The notes: generated by a model from the sequence alone, not told the origin. 64,000 nucleotides of DNA from Lineus longissimus (GCF_910592395.1 NC_088309.1:28770599-28834598), one strand, 5' to 3'; numbered from the stretch's first letter, positions 51,101 to 62,411 are shown. Numbers and translations are program-made.

Positions 51101-54100
51101 GTCAGATCCACTCATCTGTTTTCTTGCAACATGTCTGGCTTCAGAGCTTTGAGAAGGAGCAGGCTAGCATTGTTTATTCATCAATGATTTATTTACAGTG
51201 GTGTACTGGTGTTTCAACACTATTAAAGAACTGAGCCTAAAAGTAGCAAGACGCATCTGGACTAGGAGGCTTTCTTTGGCATGGAGGACACAGCCTTATC
51301 AAATCAGTCATTTCTGGGATGATGATAAAAGGTATCATTTAAAAGGAACCTTTCGAGAGTGTGGCAGGCTAGTAAAGTGGTTATGAGAAAGCCATTGCAC
51401 AAGGTGGTAAGGGAGAGCGCTAGACCCAACATAGCTGTCCAGAGGCGAAAGAGCAAATACAGTATCATGGCACCAATACTACAGTGACCATCAAGAGTAC
51501 ATTGATTTCATGATGCACATGGCAGGATGCATGCTATACAACTTCATCAACATGTTACAAGGTCTGTTCAGGGCTGAGAGGCGCGGTAGTCATCATTTGG
51601 TTTTCAATAGGCAGCAAAGAAAGCTGGACTTGTTTAGCGTCACACTACATACATTTCCATGTTTTGCATGACTGTTGATAGGGTTGCTGCCTATCCGGAA
51701 CCAAACAGGAACTACAGGAGCCGTGTCAGAGGCGGTAACATGTAGGATGTAATCTGGGCTATCCATTACATCTTGAGGGGGGCTTGATACAAGTACATTC
51801 ACATTATGCTTGGTCTCATTCATCATTCATTTTCCAAATTGTGACAACAAAGGGCAAATTGAGCAAAACATTACAACACAACAATGCAGAATTCCTGTAA
51901 AATTGAAAGTATACAATGAAATAAAATGAACAGCGAGCAAGCAAAACTGTTGTGCATGACCGAACTTTAAGTGAGCAGAGTTCATGTTCAGCGCTTCACC
52001 CAGACAGAAGGAATCTATTGACATGCCTGACAGCTCAATGTACATGCTGTATGAGTGTGTAGGAATTCTTGAGCTTGGGAAGTCCTGTACATATTCAGCT
52101 CACTTCAGTTCTCAAGCAGCAAAAGTCCTCAGACAAATAATTACATGGATTCTAGTGAGAGCAATGATCTCAGTACTCCACTCAAAATTCAACACTGAAA
52201 ACACTCTTTGGTTTTGTGACATGTTTCTAGATTCTATCAAAAAAGTATAAAATGTGCATTTCTGACAGGAATACAATGCAGGGCAAGGAGAGAAATGTGA
52301 TTCTCCACGCAGACTGATCAGAAAGTTCATGAGTTATGAAGAAAACAGCACAGGCTGACTGATTTGGGTGGAGTTCATGGTTTAGAAGGGGTGCAACTAC
52401 AGAAGGCTTCATTACAATTACAACTTTAAATGGGACTGCAGGGTGCCCCCCAAATACGTCAAGCAGGACCCAAGAGTGGATTCTCCGATTTAAAGGGAAT
52501 TGCAAAGACCTGCCTTGACTGTAATCCTATCAGCGAGTCAAGAAATAATGTACAAAAAGAATACTAGACTAAACAAAGGATGTTCTTCTCACCTTTTGTG
52601 ATCAAATCAATAAAACTCAAGACTACACTCAATTGCCTCGTGTCAACAACAAAACACAATAGAGCATGAACAATAAGCCTGACATTATTCCCTTGTATTG
52701 GATTCAGTCAGTCCATGCTGGTTTACTTCTCACCAAGCAGCCAGCACATTTTGACCAGCATTTTAGAACAGCAGCCAATATGACAAGGCATTGGTCAAAC
52801 TGTCATGCAAACCTTTACAGCACATGTTCAGCAATCCGCCATGCCTAAGGTCAATTGGAGTTTTTTACTGTTTGTTTTTGTTACAAGCATCTCCTTGGTT
52901 GTGGGATATGGAATGACACTGTTATGGGTTGTCTAGTGACAAAACAAGTTACTTTCCCATTCAATGACAATTTCTGCCACTGCCACTGGTATCCATCATC
53001 ACTGAAAATGTTGCCTGTTGAAGTTGTAGTCGCACACATTATCTACAGCCATACTGAGGATGATCACACCCAATCACCACCTTCATACACCCCTTATCTA
53101 CAGCCATACTGAGGATGATCACACCCAATCACCACCTTCATACACCCCTTATCTACAGCCATACTGAGGATGATCACACCCAATCACAACATTCATACAC
53201 CCCTCCCCTAGATGGTCCTCTTCTCCACAGCATGACAGCCACGATCAAATAAGCTTAAATTTAAAATTCAGACACTCACATCATCACTCAATCAGTCTGG
53301 GATTAGCAACAGACTGTCCGTGTTCGAAGTCCAGACTGGGACTGACCAAACATGACAAATGACTAAGCAACACCAGATACATTTCTACTTTCATTTTATT
53401 AGGTCTGTATTCAGAACTAAACATCATCAGCTGTATATATGTAGTAAACAGTCGTGGATAATGGCAAAATAAATGGCAAAATTAGCGCAAACAACCAAAA
53501 CTTCATTTTTCAAGTTGCATCGACAGAATTATTCAAAAGAGCCAGGAAGTCAGTGTTCAATCTTAAAATATCATGTATTGAGGTCACTTTGCCCTTGGAT
53601 TGGGTTTCTTGGCAATGAGCTCGTCAGTAGGACACGCGAATGTTAGCCTTTGGCCTTGATCAAGGTGCACATCACATTACAGAACAAATGGCTTCATTCT
53701 GACCCTAAAGTTTTATCTTTATAATTAGATGAAATGGTCCAAAACGGATAACAAAAACTGCTCGAGGAAAATATCACAAAACGCGCATTCAAAAGCAGTC
53801 CATCATAAATAAGTCACATTCAACAAAATGTTAGTTATCAAAATACAAAACTACACGGTATACAATAAACATGATGATAAATAAGGACTCAACATCCAAC
53901 ATGATATCATAATCCAACTATTGTTACTAAGGACATGTTTTCCTAAAATGTTCAAAAAGGTGGTCCCTCCTCTGTCAATGAGCCTTTGCTCTATTGTAAC
54001 CTTACTGTCCTAACACAATGAATGACCTCCTGCCCTGTGTTAGACTACCTACATGCTTTTTTAATGAGGTCTGGGTTTACCAGCAGCAGGTGATCAACAA

Positions 54101-57100
54101 GGACCCCAGGATATGAAGCCAATGATAGACCTCTTACAAGGAATGTTTCAAAGTCCTCATAGTCATAAGATTTCAACAATCACTACAAAGCGGCATTTTG
54201 CATTTTACTACAAATTAAAAAAGATTTCCATCTAAATCTTTATGAGTTCACCATGTTCAAGCATACATGACGATGTGCTCTGACCAATAAAGTCCACCAG
54301 GTGGGATGAGAGATACTTTTTAAAAGTTCTTTAACACGAGATCAGCAGTAATGTATCCTGATAATTTCCCATTTAGTCGTCATCCTCCACATCCTGCAGC
54401 TGGGTGTCATCATCTGAAGGGTAAGATAAGCAGATGCACAAAGGGCCTTAAAATCATGGGAGTATTCCTAACAGGTTTTATCAAGAGGGAAATGGCAGAA
54501 GCACAGGGCAGCTGCCGAGTTCAATCTTGACATTACAGTTACTCTGAACTCGCTGAAGGCTCCATCATTACTAAGTTCTGGCTACATTATCACTAATTTG
54601 TTTATTACGAGCTGAAAGGCCAATTCTGAACTTGGTAAAGTCGCAACAGTTTGTATGCACACAGTGGCTACTGGATATCGGACAAGGACATGTTATCCAG
54701 AGATGAAGAATGTTTGACATTTTCTGATTTCAGACAATTCCCTAACTCAAACTCTGTCAAGTAGTATAGGGTGCAGACTGGGTCATAAGGTATGTCATCA
54801 GCCATCAGTGTGTTAGACTACCCACCTTCATTTCCCTCTCCATACTGGTCATTCTGCCACAACTGCAGATTGTCCCTCAGTAGCTGCATGATCAGTGTCG
54901 CATCCTTCCTTGTGTCTTCCAACTTCATATCAGAGGACTTCAAAGCATCATATGCGCACTGGATAGCATCTTTTGCCAACTCACAAGCTTTCTCCGTCTT
55001 GCCCATGATCTCATAGAAAAACACAGACTGATTGAGCGCAAGACCGAGTCTGATTGGATTACAAGGGTCAAGAGCTTGGGCAGAGGCTTCATTTGCTGAT
55101 GCGTAGAAGCACAAACTTTTTTCTGAAGCTGCTTCACGTGCGCTGCCATCTAACACTTCAGCCTTGTACCGCTGGTAATCACCAAGCCTGGAAGACAGAT
55201 GAACAATGCATGATTTGGGAGTTGGGCAGTGATCAATTTGTAAACAGATTCTAGCATTCTACCAAAATATGTAATGCCCGGTTTGTCAGACAAGAAGAGT
55301 GTACTGTTTCAATCATTGTTAATCTGCCAAAAATGGCAAGATTTCTTTGCAGAGCTGAGGTGTGTGTCATTTTGACTGAAACAATTAACATAGTTATAGT
55401 AAAGAAACGTTTTAACCCTCAAAATCACTGATGAACAACACCTGGCGCAAGTCCAATGATGTCAAATGTTATGACTCATGCCTCATTGATCATTAACACA
55501 TGACACTATTGGTATTAGTAGTTCTGACAGTGCATTTTAACAATGCTTTTTTATTCTGATTCAAATCAGGTATACTATAAATATTATTTTGTAAAGCCAT
55601 TCCATGTTGCAAAAATGCAGTGATTGTTATGTACTTATCATATACCCATCTGAAAACTTAACAGAATGGCAGCACTTCTTTCATAGCAAAGGAATGCTGA
55701 GAGGGTATGACAGAGTTGTATGCTATATCCTTTGCATGAACCAGACTTGCACTGCTTGATCTAAAAGATGACAAGGCACTTACATCTTGAGGTAGAAGAC
55801 TTTGGATTCATCTGATGCAGAATTGGGCACCACTGCATCGTCTAACACATTCACCACATCATCACAGAGATTGCATATGTCGTTCTTTATCTACAACCAA
55901 AAGAATGAATAGATATAGGGCTGTCAATTGAAAGTTTAGTTTTGTCATATGATTTGAAAGCAAATAGAAATACCAACACCAGTTGGAAATCTGCACCCGA
56001 AATATGCCTCTCAGGATCAGTGCACTACGCAATTGAACTTCACCAAGCTATGAGGTCAAAAACGACATCACATCACAGATTTGGGGGAATGGTGCCATTC
56101 CCAACAGAACTGACCCATAACTCGGGCAAGTTTGGCCATTCAAGTCCGACTGCTAGTTGCACCAATCTCAGTGTTTCCTCCGTCATTTACTGGCAAACAA
56201 TTGAGCCTATAATTATTTGTATGTCTTGGCACTACAGTGATCCGAGTTTTGGACCCTTGTACAGTCTCATTCACAACACGCACACATCAGACAAAATAGA
56301 AATCATGCTTCATGCCCAAATATCAGACCTGAAAATGCAATATTTAGAAAGAGGGCAGAATTGGCAAGAGACAAGACAACAAGGAAAGCCAATTTTATGA
56401 GCTGTGCATATTTCAGACACGCAACAGAATGCATCCTCATAAGCGGGTGTCAAGCAGAAGAGGGTTGAATATCTCCACATGGTGTGAAACAAGACACTTA
56501 ATTTCACACTCGATTCAGTCACAATGTTTACATTATGCAGGCTAGGCTATGAGGTTACTATTTCAAACAATTTCTCAATAAGCAGGCGTCTACCATCTAG
56601 ATACCACATTTTCATCCCCCAAAATCAGTAAATGTACATGTATACAAAATGCATACAATCCTTATCAAGCTGTCGTCATGCGGGTAAAGAGGCCTTGTTC
56701 AAACTGTGCAAGAAGCTTCTCTACCATGGGTTTGCCATGTGCACTGGATTAAGTAGATTAACTTGAATTAGAGAGGAACTGAAGAGCAACATGAAACCAA
56801 CACAGACACCACAAACATTCTAACTATTTGCAGTGACTGTGTACGACACTTTTGACTTGAGTAACAAAGTATCAAGTTCTGAACTAAAGCAATTCCATTG
56901 AAACTTTCCAGAGCCAACAAAGACAAGACCATTACAAAGCAAGGTAGGCAGAGGTCAGGTGAGCAAGCAGCAGGAATAGGGGAGCAAAATAAAACATGCA
57001 GTCAAGTTTTAAAAGAAGTTCAATTAGTTTTATTCTTACCTCAGTCGCCAGCACTATAAATCAAATGGTCTTCCTCCCCATCAACCAAATGCGTTCAGCG

Positions 57101-57608
57101 TCTTCAGTAAAACAAAACTGACCAGTCCGGCAGTTCGAATGCGTGTAAATTTAATCAGGACAGAACCACACTGCGTCGGATATTGTGTTATTGCGGGACT
57201 ATCAGACAAACTAACGCAAAATGATGTCAGTGTGGAGAGATCAACAGCTGCATCCCATGTGAAAATATTCAACCTCCAGCAAACACATTCATAATCAAGC
57301 AATCAAGCAATGAAATAATCAATCTATGAATTGACCAATCAATCAATCACACAGCAGTAGCTAACCACTGATCAAAGATCAATGACAACATTTTCTAAGA
57401 CTGGTTTTAAAACAAGGATGAAGTTAGGCCAAGGTTAATCAGATAGCGGTGTTGAGCTACCAATATTTTTCAGCGCAGAGGGCACAGAAATTAGAATGCT
57501 ATTCAGCATACATTCAATGTACTGTTCTTTAACATTTCACTACAGAATTTAGGTTCAAGATTTAGAAGGGTGTATTTTACTCTACACACTACTGACACAC
57601 TTCAATCG

Positions 57609-57674
<66 letters not shown>

Positions 57675-59499
57675 CAACCCAGATCATCAACAATAATGAT
57701 TTCCATGAAATGTAGAGGTAAATCCAAAAGCTGAAATAAGTTTAGTGCACTACTACAACACAACAGGCATTCTCTCAAATAGTTTCAAAATGATAACAAT
57801 CCCGTTGACATGACAATAGAATGATAAGCTGGATTGAATCTAACTTATTTGGTAACTTCCCGATGATGTCTGCATTCACTGCTGTAACTCAATTGACCTG
57901 GAATGCTATTGATAAATTAGGTCAATGCCGTATCCCAATGACCTCAGACAAAGCAAGTTGGGAACGCTGGACAGGTTGATTTTTACAAACATGAAATAAG
58001 AAATAATGCACATGTAAACAAGTTTCCTTGACCAAGTTTCTGTACTTACTGTTTCTTTATAATCTTGGATCAATGATTTTTTGCTTTCGTCTTTATCTCC
58101 TTCTTTTTGTTCTATGCTGCTAATTATTCTCCAAGACGCACGCCGTGCACCGATTACATTTTTGTAGGCGACTGAGAGTAGATTTCGTTCCTCTACAGAA
58201 AGTTCTACATTCATCTCGGCCACCTTCTTCATAGCTGCTACCATTTCTAGATGAAAATGCAGAAAACTTGATGTTATAAAAAAACTTTTTTGTCGCCCCG
58301 CCTGACCAAATTTTGGCCACCGCCCCGAGAAGATACTTTCTTATTTCACAATATGTCACCACATTATGTATTATATCAGACCACACTTGTGCTGTCCATG
58401 CTGACAGCACTTTGGGGATTGCAAGAGCCCTTGGCCCTGATTTTATTAGGGTTTGGATTGGAATGGATGAGAAACAACATTTTACTTTATAACGTGTCCT
58501 TCATTATTACCGATTGAGAGAGCGAGATGTATTTGCTACTTCCATTGACAGATTCTGTGCATTCCTGGTCCCTGAGCCCAGCCCCAGCAAATGAACAGAT
58601 CAAAAGCCCAGCGCATGCAACTTGGCGACTGAATGTACTACTGTACTGTACAGCACTTAATATGATATAACACAAGTTCCTTTTTTGATGTGCCCTGCAG
58701 ACCTTTGAGCGGACTAGCCCTAAAGGCCCCAAGCAATCTGCCTCTTCTCTTCCCAGTGCTGCCCCTTCTTGCAGCACGTGTGCGATGACCCGCACACTTC
58801 TCTGGTCTTGTTTCCAGCATCAGTACAAGGCCTATGACAAATGCTTGGCCAATGTATCTCCTCGATTAACCAGGACTATCAAAAGTATGTCATGGAGAGT
58901 TAGGCCTAGGGTTGGCGAAACTGTGAAGATGACCAGACTCAGCGACGTCAGAAGTGTCAACCAATGATTACCCTTTTACACCAGGCGGAGGAAGTCATGC
59001 AGTCTTTCGTTTGCTTCTTGTTTGTTGTGGCCTTTACTGGCTTCCTCCGCCTGGTGCGAGGGCCTCTTGGCTCTATCAATCAGACAAGGGCCTACGGCTA
59101 ACGCCGTAACGGCTACATTCTACAGAAGACTCGAGTCGAGAATCAGCAAAGTGGCTATATAATAAATATAGCCTAGAATTAAGAATAGTCAGAATGAAAT
59201 ATAAACGTATCATCAACCTCATGATCTGGCAAATAACATAAAATGAATAAATTGTGCATCTCAGTACTGACAGCCGACTTTCGACAACCTGTGGAATGAA
59301 ACTTCAGATGTGTACATTCATGTACACAACAGTCCGTTTACATACTGATCATTGATATAGACAGGGTTCTTGGATCATTTTGTTGGGACGGACCCTCCAG
59401 TTAAAGGGGTCGGACAAGGACGATCCACTCACCATCATAACGCTCGGCTTGCTCAGCCAATTTGGCCTGATACACATGTTCATCTCTATCCGCCGTCAT
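38306..59499 (-). CDS. YWHAE: 14-3-3 epsilon-type locus: one N-terminal module and four C-terminal cassettes
   Basis: 14-3-3 proteins are dimeric phosphoserine/threonine-binding adaptors of the cytosol. Exons 1 and 2 (59433-59499, 58050-58246) occur once and encode the first 88 codons. Downstream are four three-exon cassettes: 54373-55890, 47196-49027, 40454-42834 and 38306-39115. In every cassette exon A starts in phase 0 and ends in phase 2, exon B ends in phase 1, and the tail exon carries a stop. Each combination is open and gives 257, 257, 255 or 254 aa (human epsilon 255). No further copy of exons 1-2 was found between the cassettes. The simplest model is alternative splicing with alternative polyadenylation. 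Truncated decayed genes or separate promoters are alternatives; transcripts would decide. Confidence 0.88.
39518..39523 (-). terminator. Candidate poly(A) signal of 14-3-3 cassette 3
   Basis: ATTAAA on the minus strand, preceded (sense) by AACTTATAAAACGAATGTC, TTGCTTTTACC. This is about 80% identical over some 40 bp to the site after cassette 2. Confidence 0.55.
40454..42834 (-). CDS. 14-3-3 C-terminal cassette 3
   Basis: Exons A 42719-42834, B 42124-42464, tail 40454-40500; 255 aa with exons 1-2. Exon A ([20 protein letters not shown]) is the longest of the four. Exon B has [20 protein letters not shown] and [20 protein letters not shown] with intact ligand residues. The tail is [15 protein letters not shown]. 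The intron between exon B and the tail holds the 24-copy 60-bp minisatellite. If that intron were retained, the frame would continue about 24 codons, ending in SLGLAWAGL and a stop inside the repeat. Confidence 0.93.
40640..42094. repeat. 60-bp minisatellite, about 24 copies, intron of 14-3-3 cassette 3
   Basis: The unit is CAGGCCAGACCAAGTGATGT, CTTGT[C/G]GTC[C/A]CCA[C/T]CTG, ATC[T/C]CTGTCAGAGACCAGCC. Two main variant types alternate irregularly. Because 60 is divisible by three and the unit is stop-free in several frames, open frames of 480-512 codons appear on both strands; I do not call them genes. In the sense (minus) direction the array starts about 30 nt after the exon B donor. Confidence 0.97.
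43548..43553 (-). terminator. Candidate poly(A) signal of 14-3-3 cassette 2
   Basis: ATTAAA on the minus strand, preceded (sense) by AACTTTGTAAAACCAATGTC, ATGCTTTTAAC, homologous to the cassette 3 site. Confidence 0.55.
43554..47195. other. Presumed 3' UTR of 14-3-3 cassette 2; no other gene seen
   Basis: About 3.6 kb between the cassette 2 stop codon and its candidate poly(A) signal. It includes an 11-base C run near 45931. Open frames such as 45660-46139 have no recognisable motif and are judged chance. Confidence 0.4.
47196..49027 (-). CDS. YWHAE: 14-3-3 C-terminal cassette 2 (most epsilon-like)
   Basis: Exons A 48921-49027, B 47800-48143, tail 47196-47254; 257 aa with exons 1-2. Exon B reads [40 protein letters not shown] and [20 protein letters not shown], nearly identical to vertebrate epsilon, so this is probably the ancestral cassette. 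The tail is the longest of the four ([19 protein letters not shown]). A 50-bp minisatellite starts about 30 nt after the exon B donor. Confidence 0.94.
47499..47766. repeat. 50-bp minisatellite, about 5.4 copies, intron of 14-3-3 cassette 2
   Basis: The unit is CTCAAGTCAACTTGATTTGA, CCGGTCTCTAATCAACTTGA, AAAGACGTGC, containing the palindrome TCAAGT-CA-ACTTGA. In the sense direction it starts about 30 nt after the donor of exon B (exon edge at 47800), the same relative place as the 60-bp array in cassette 3. Confidence 0.93.
49028..53394. other. Spacer between 14-3-3 cassettes 1 and 2
   Basis: Intronic for transcripts using cassettes 2-4. I looked for a second copy of exons 1-2 or another gene and saw none. 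It contains three copies of a 55-bp repeat at 53039-53203. Confidence 0.55.
53039..53203. repeat. 55-bp minisatellite, 3 copies
   Basis: Units contain ATCTACAGCCATACTGAGGA and TGATCACACCCAATCAC, TTCATACACCCC. Located just beyond the cassette 1 candidate poly(A) signal. Confidence 0.9.
53395..53400 (-). terminator. Candidate poly(A) signal of 14-3-3 cassette 1
   Basis: AATAAA on the minus strand about 970 bp after the cassette 1 stop codon. Its flanks do not clearly resemble those of the other three cassettes. Confidence 0.45.
54373..55890 (-). CDS. 14-3-3 C-terminal cassette 1 (proximal, most diverged)
   Basis: Exons A 55784-55890, B 54826-55187, tail 54373-54413. Joined to exons 1-2 it gives 257 aa. 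Exon A encodes [18 protein letters not shown] and VFYLKM. Exon B keeps the groove residues R-Y ([10 protein letters not shown]), [10 protein letters not shown] and [13 protein letters not shown]. It differs where the other three read [12 protein letters not shown]: here [12 protein letters not shown]. The acidic tail ends [13 protein letters not shown]. It is clearly the most diverged copy and may bind a different client set (inference). Confidence 0.92.
55280..55400 (+). repeat. Diverged relic of the 817-bp satellite unit
   Basis: TGTTTCAATCATTGTTAATC, TGCCAAAAATGGCAAG aligns with TGTTTCAATCATCGCAAATC, TGCCTAAAACGGCAAC of the array. A weaker match follows (GTGTGTCATTTTGACTGAAAC against GCGTCTTTTTCATTGAAAC). 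It lies between exons A and B of 14-3-3 cassette 1. Confidence 0.6.
55891..58049. other. 14-3-3 intron 2 (to cassette 1); no coding sequence recognised
   Basis: It contains an (ATCA)n run at about 57604-57672. Otherwise unique, AT-rich sequence without recognisable features. Confidence 0.5.
57604..57672. repeat. (ATCA)n tetranucleotide microsatellite
   Basis: About 17 near-perfect ATCA units in 14-3-3 intron 2. Confidence 0.93.
58050..59499 (-). CDS. YWHAE: 14-3-3 shared exons 1 and 2 (N-terminal module)
   Basis: Exon 1 (59433-59499) begins [20 protein letters not shown]; exon 2 (58050-58246) contains [40 protein letters not shown] and [11 protein letters not shown]. These match 14-3-3 epsilon almost residue for residue, including a T/D-rich start. 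The module covers helices A-C, which form the dimer interface. It also supplies the lysine and arginine of [10 protein letters not shown], half of the phosphate-binding pocket. Exon 2 ends GAA-ACA|GTAAGT in phase 0, matching all four downstream exon A acceptors. Intron 1 (58247-59432) holds a 16-bp inverted repeat. A GC-rich stretch (GGGCGCGG on the minus strand, near 59575) lies upstream of the ATG. Confidence 0.95.
58979..59056. repeat. Short inverted repeat (16-bp perfect arms) in 14-3-3 intron 1
   Basis: Arms CACCAGGCGGAGGAAG (58979-58994) and CTTCCTCCGCCTGGTG (59041-59056) pair perfectly. Three more pairs (one G-U) extend inward, leaving a loop of about 40 nt. Confidence 0.85.
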
Positions 59500-61679
59500 G
59501 ATGGATGGGAATAATCGACGGAGATTTAAAGTGGATTTTCGACTGGTATTTCACCGACAAATATAAGCAATATGGCCGCGCCCGCCAGTGAAAGTAGTTC
59601 CACATAATATGTAGAACATTATAATATCTTTACAATACAGCGCTGCGTTGGTGCACTATTACGAGGTTTTCTGAGATTCTTTATAGCGATAGATAAAGTT
59701 GCTGCAGATTAGCACAGTTGGACTTCATTTTGTGGTCATGTTTTCTCAAAATAACTGAACCAACTAATTTTATAGGGGCTCTGTCAGAACCTGCACAGAC
59801 ACCTGTCAATATGTGAAAAGGCAATATAGGTCTATTTGTTTTCTTGGGATGTTATTGATATCCTACTCTCTTAATCATTAAAAAGACATGCTGTTGACTG
59901 ATTCTTGTTAACAAACAGTGCATGATATAAATGAATTATATGGACACATAAGTATCAGTTAAACTGATTGCTGATTGACGCGCAATAACACATTATTGTT
60001 AGACCTGTAATTTCAATTAGTTCTGGTGACGCATATTGGTAGTCATGGTGACAAGTGCTGATTCATTTATGGTGGCAATCGCATAATAACTGACAGACAC
60101 TTCGGTGGATACTTCAATGTTGCTCCAGTTGGTGAACTTGACAACACTGGTATTTAGTCGCCTGCTTTCTGTGGCGAGGAATCGTTTTTTGTGTGGTATT
60201 GGGAGATCTAGAAGTACATTTTCGATTAGTCATACTCAGTTACCAGACTAAAGGCACAGCAAGTTCGCAGCCGACATCAAACGTTTAATCATTCAACAAT
60301 CAGTCTACTTTCAGAAAGGCTAGGTGTCAACAATGTCTCTGTGGCAGCAGGGCTGTGAACTGTCTTCTCTGTGCTCCCGTTGAGGTGTCTCACCCTCGGG
60401 TAGACCAGGTTGTAACCTATTGTCACAATGATAGTCAGGCTACAACACAATAATATCGGGAAGGTGGGAGACAGTTGCCATAAACACATGAATCTTTCAA
60501 ACACACAAGACTCAATCTGAATATCGAAGACATACATTAATTATAACTGTCTTCTCTGTAGCAGGGTCGAGCTGTTTATGTCAGATCTACATTGCACGAT
60601 TCTAGGATGAGACGGAGAATTCGGTCGACCATGTTCTTACATTGAGTGTTGACTGGTTCAATATATCAGATCCTACTTGCTGACTTTGAGCTGGTGATCT
60701 GTGGGTCAGTCTCCGGTCATGTAATGATGAAGCAAAATACGATTTGTAGTATCTCCACCAGGGTTGTGACTGTCTTCGGAGAGTGTGTGACTTACAGACA
60801 TAAGTTGGTCAATTTGACACATAAAAATCTCTCCGATTTTCATGATCAAGACCCCAGCAGCGTTGCCCCCCCCCCCCCCCCCCAGCTTGATGAGATGCAA
60901 ACGTATTTAAGTTATGACCAAATTCAGTATTAGTGTCTCATTGACAGAAGTCATTTCTGAAGGACACTGCCGCCGTTACGTCCTCAAAGCTGATATATCC
61001 GTACGATACACATCTTCTCTGGTGCTGCCATCTGAGCTAAGAAAATGGAACTAGGCAATTACTAAAAATTAAAAATATCGCCCGTTTTTAGGGCGGGGGA
61101 CGATTCACAGCTGGAACCCCTGAACCAGCTCCCTCAGATCCGTCATTCATCAAGTCAAAGCAAGTATGAACCTGGTTTAATCTGTGGTTTATCTTATTAC
61201 TACAATACCTAACGAGTCCTTTATATACTGTGCAAATTCTCTCGGCATTACATCCATGGTTTAACCCCACTTACGTAGCAGCTGCGTTGCAGGTCAATTG
61301 TCTGTGCTGCCACCTCTTAGTGAGGACAGGGGACAATAACTGGTAGTCCCGGTGTAGAAGTTTAAAATGTCCTAGGATAAAATGTCCGGGAACAAAGGAT
61401 TCTATTATGCGCTTCAATCTCTGAGCTATTGACGGTCAGGGTCTCTATAGAACCATATTGCAGAATACAATAGGGCCGGACACTTTTTCCAGGGGGGACA
61501 CTTTTTACTTTTACACCGGCATGAAATGTGGAAAATATTGACGCTGTTTACTTTTCGCACAATTTACATGCTACCGCTGAAATTGTCACATAGGCCAACT
61601 GTGGCAGAGACAGCAGGTCAAGTAAGGCTATACCATGATTATGTCCATTGACAACGCTTGGAGAATGGTGGCTACCTAA
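59500..61679. other. Intergenic region upstream of the 14-3-3 locus
   Basis: The first ~150 bp should hold the 14-3-3 promoter (minus strand). 60325-60420 is an inverted, diverged copy of the 85-bp minisatellite unit (GTGTCAACAATGTCTCTGTG, GCAGCAGGGCTGTGAACTGT). 60867-60883 is a C homopolymer of about 17 bases. No gene is recognised. Confidence 0.5.
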
Positions 61680-62390
61680 GGTCTCATTAGGGAGGGTTTT
61701 TTTTTATTCATGCGCGGCCAAGCCCTAACCGTAGTTCCTAAAATCATTGATTTCTCGGTCCTTACAGTATGTCAGCGTTGATTCAGCAGTTGTTTTGGCA
61801 AAGACATGTTTTATTTTTAGTTTCTGAAACCTAGAGTGCTACTCAATAGGCGACTAACAAGAAACTACGCATTTATACTGTTGTTGCCGGCGTATGTGTA
61901 CACTGAACTTGGAATGTGCGTCGGCCCGGTGTTGAAATGCCGTCCAGTGCCAGTTGGTGCGTTTTTCGCTGATTTGTGCAAAATTCAACATATCTCAAAA
62001 GTTCAATGGTTGACCCTCGATTTTTTTTGATTTTTGTGTAGCGTAAGCAACTGTCTTTCATGGGAGAATGGTCTCTGTAAGAATTATTCAGGAAGAAATG
62101 TATAATATTTGGGGTTTTTCGTGATTGTCCGGCCCAATTGGCAATATTGCCATTTGGGATGGTGAACAGAGCTAGGAGCAAATGCGACGCTTATGATTTA
62201 TTTAAAGAAATAAAATGCCCGATTTAACATCCTGCAGAATCAGGGGAATCGGGCGTTTCCAGTGATATACGACACAAATGGGTTGTCCTCATGCATTCAC
62301 TTTGGAAACGCATTTTAAAATAGATGTTACGTCCTGTTAATGGGGCACGTCATCATCGCGTACATTTGGGAAAAACTCCCTAACGAGACC
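61680..62390 (+). mobile_element. Non-autonomous TIR element, copy C (711 bp, full length)
   Basis: Nearly identical to copy B at 18230-18940 and the same length, beginning GGTCTCATTAGGGAGG and ending AAAAACTCCCTAACGAGACC. The flanks are TAA on the left and TAT on the right, an imperfect 3-bp duplication. No transposase is encoded. It ends 47 bp before the start codon of the next gene, in the same relative orientation as copy B has to NDUFS4. Confidence 0.88.
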
Positions 62391-62403
62391 TATAGCCCCC
62401 AAG

Positions 62404-62411
62404 TGACGTCA
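62404..62411 (+). promoter_or_regulatory. Full CRE site (TGACGTCA) upstream of the GLTP-like gene
   Basis: Perfect palindromic CREB/ATF-type octamer 14 bp after the TIR element and 27 bp before the ATG, followed by CATCCGG. This suggests a compact promoter with a very short leader. Confidence 0.55.
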
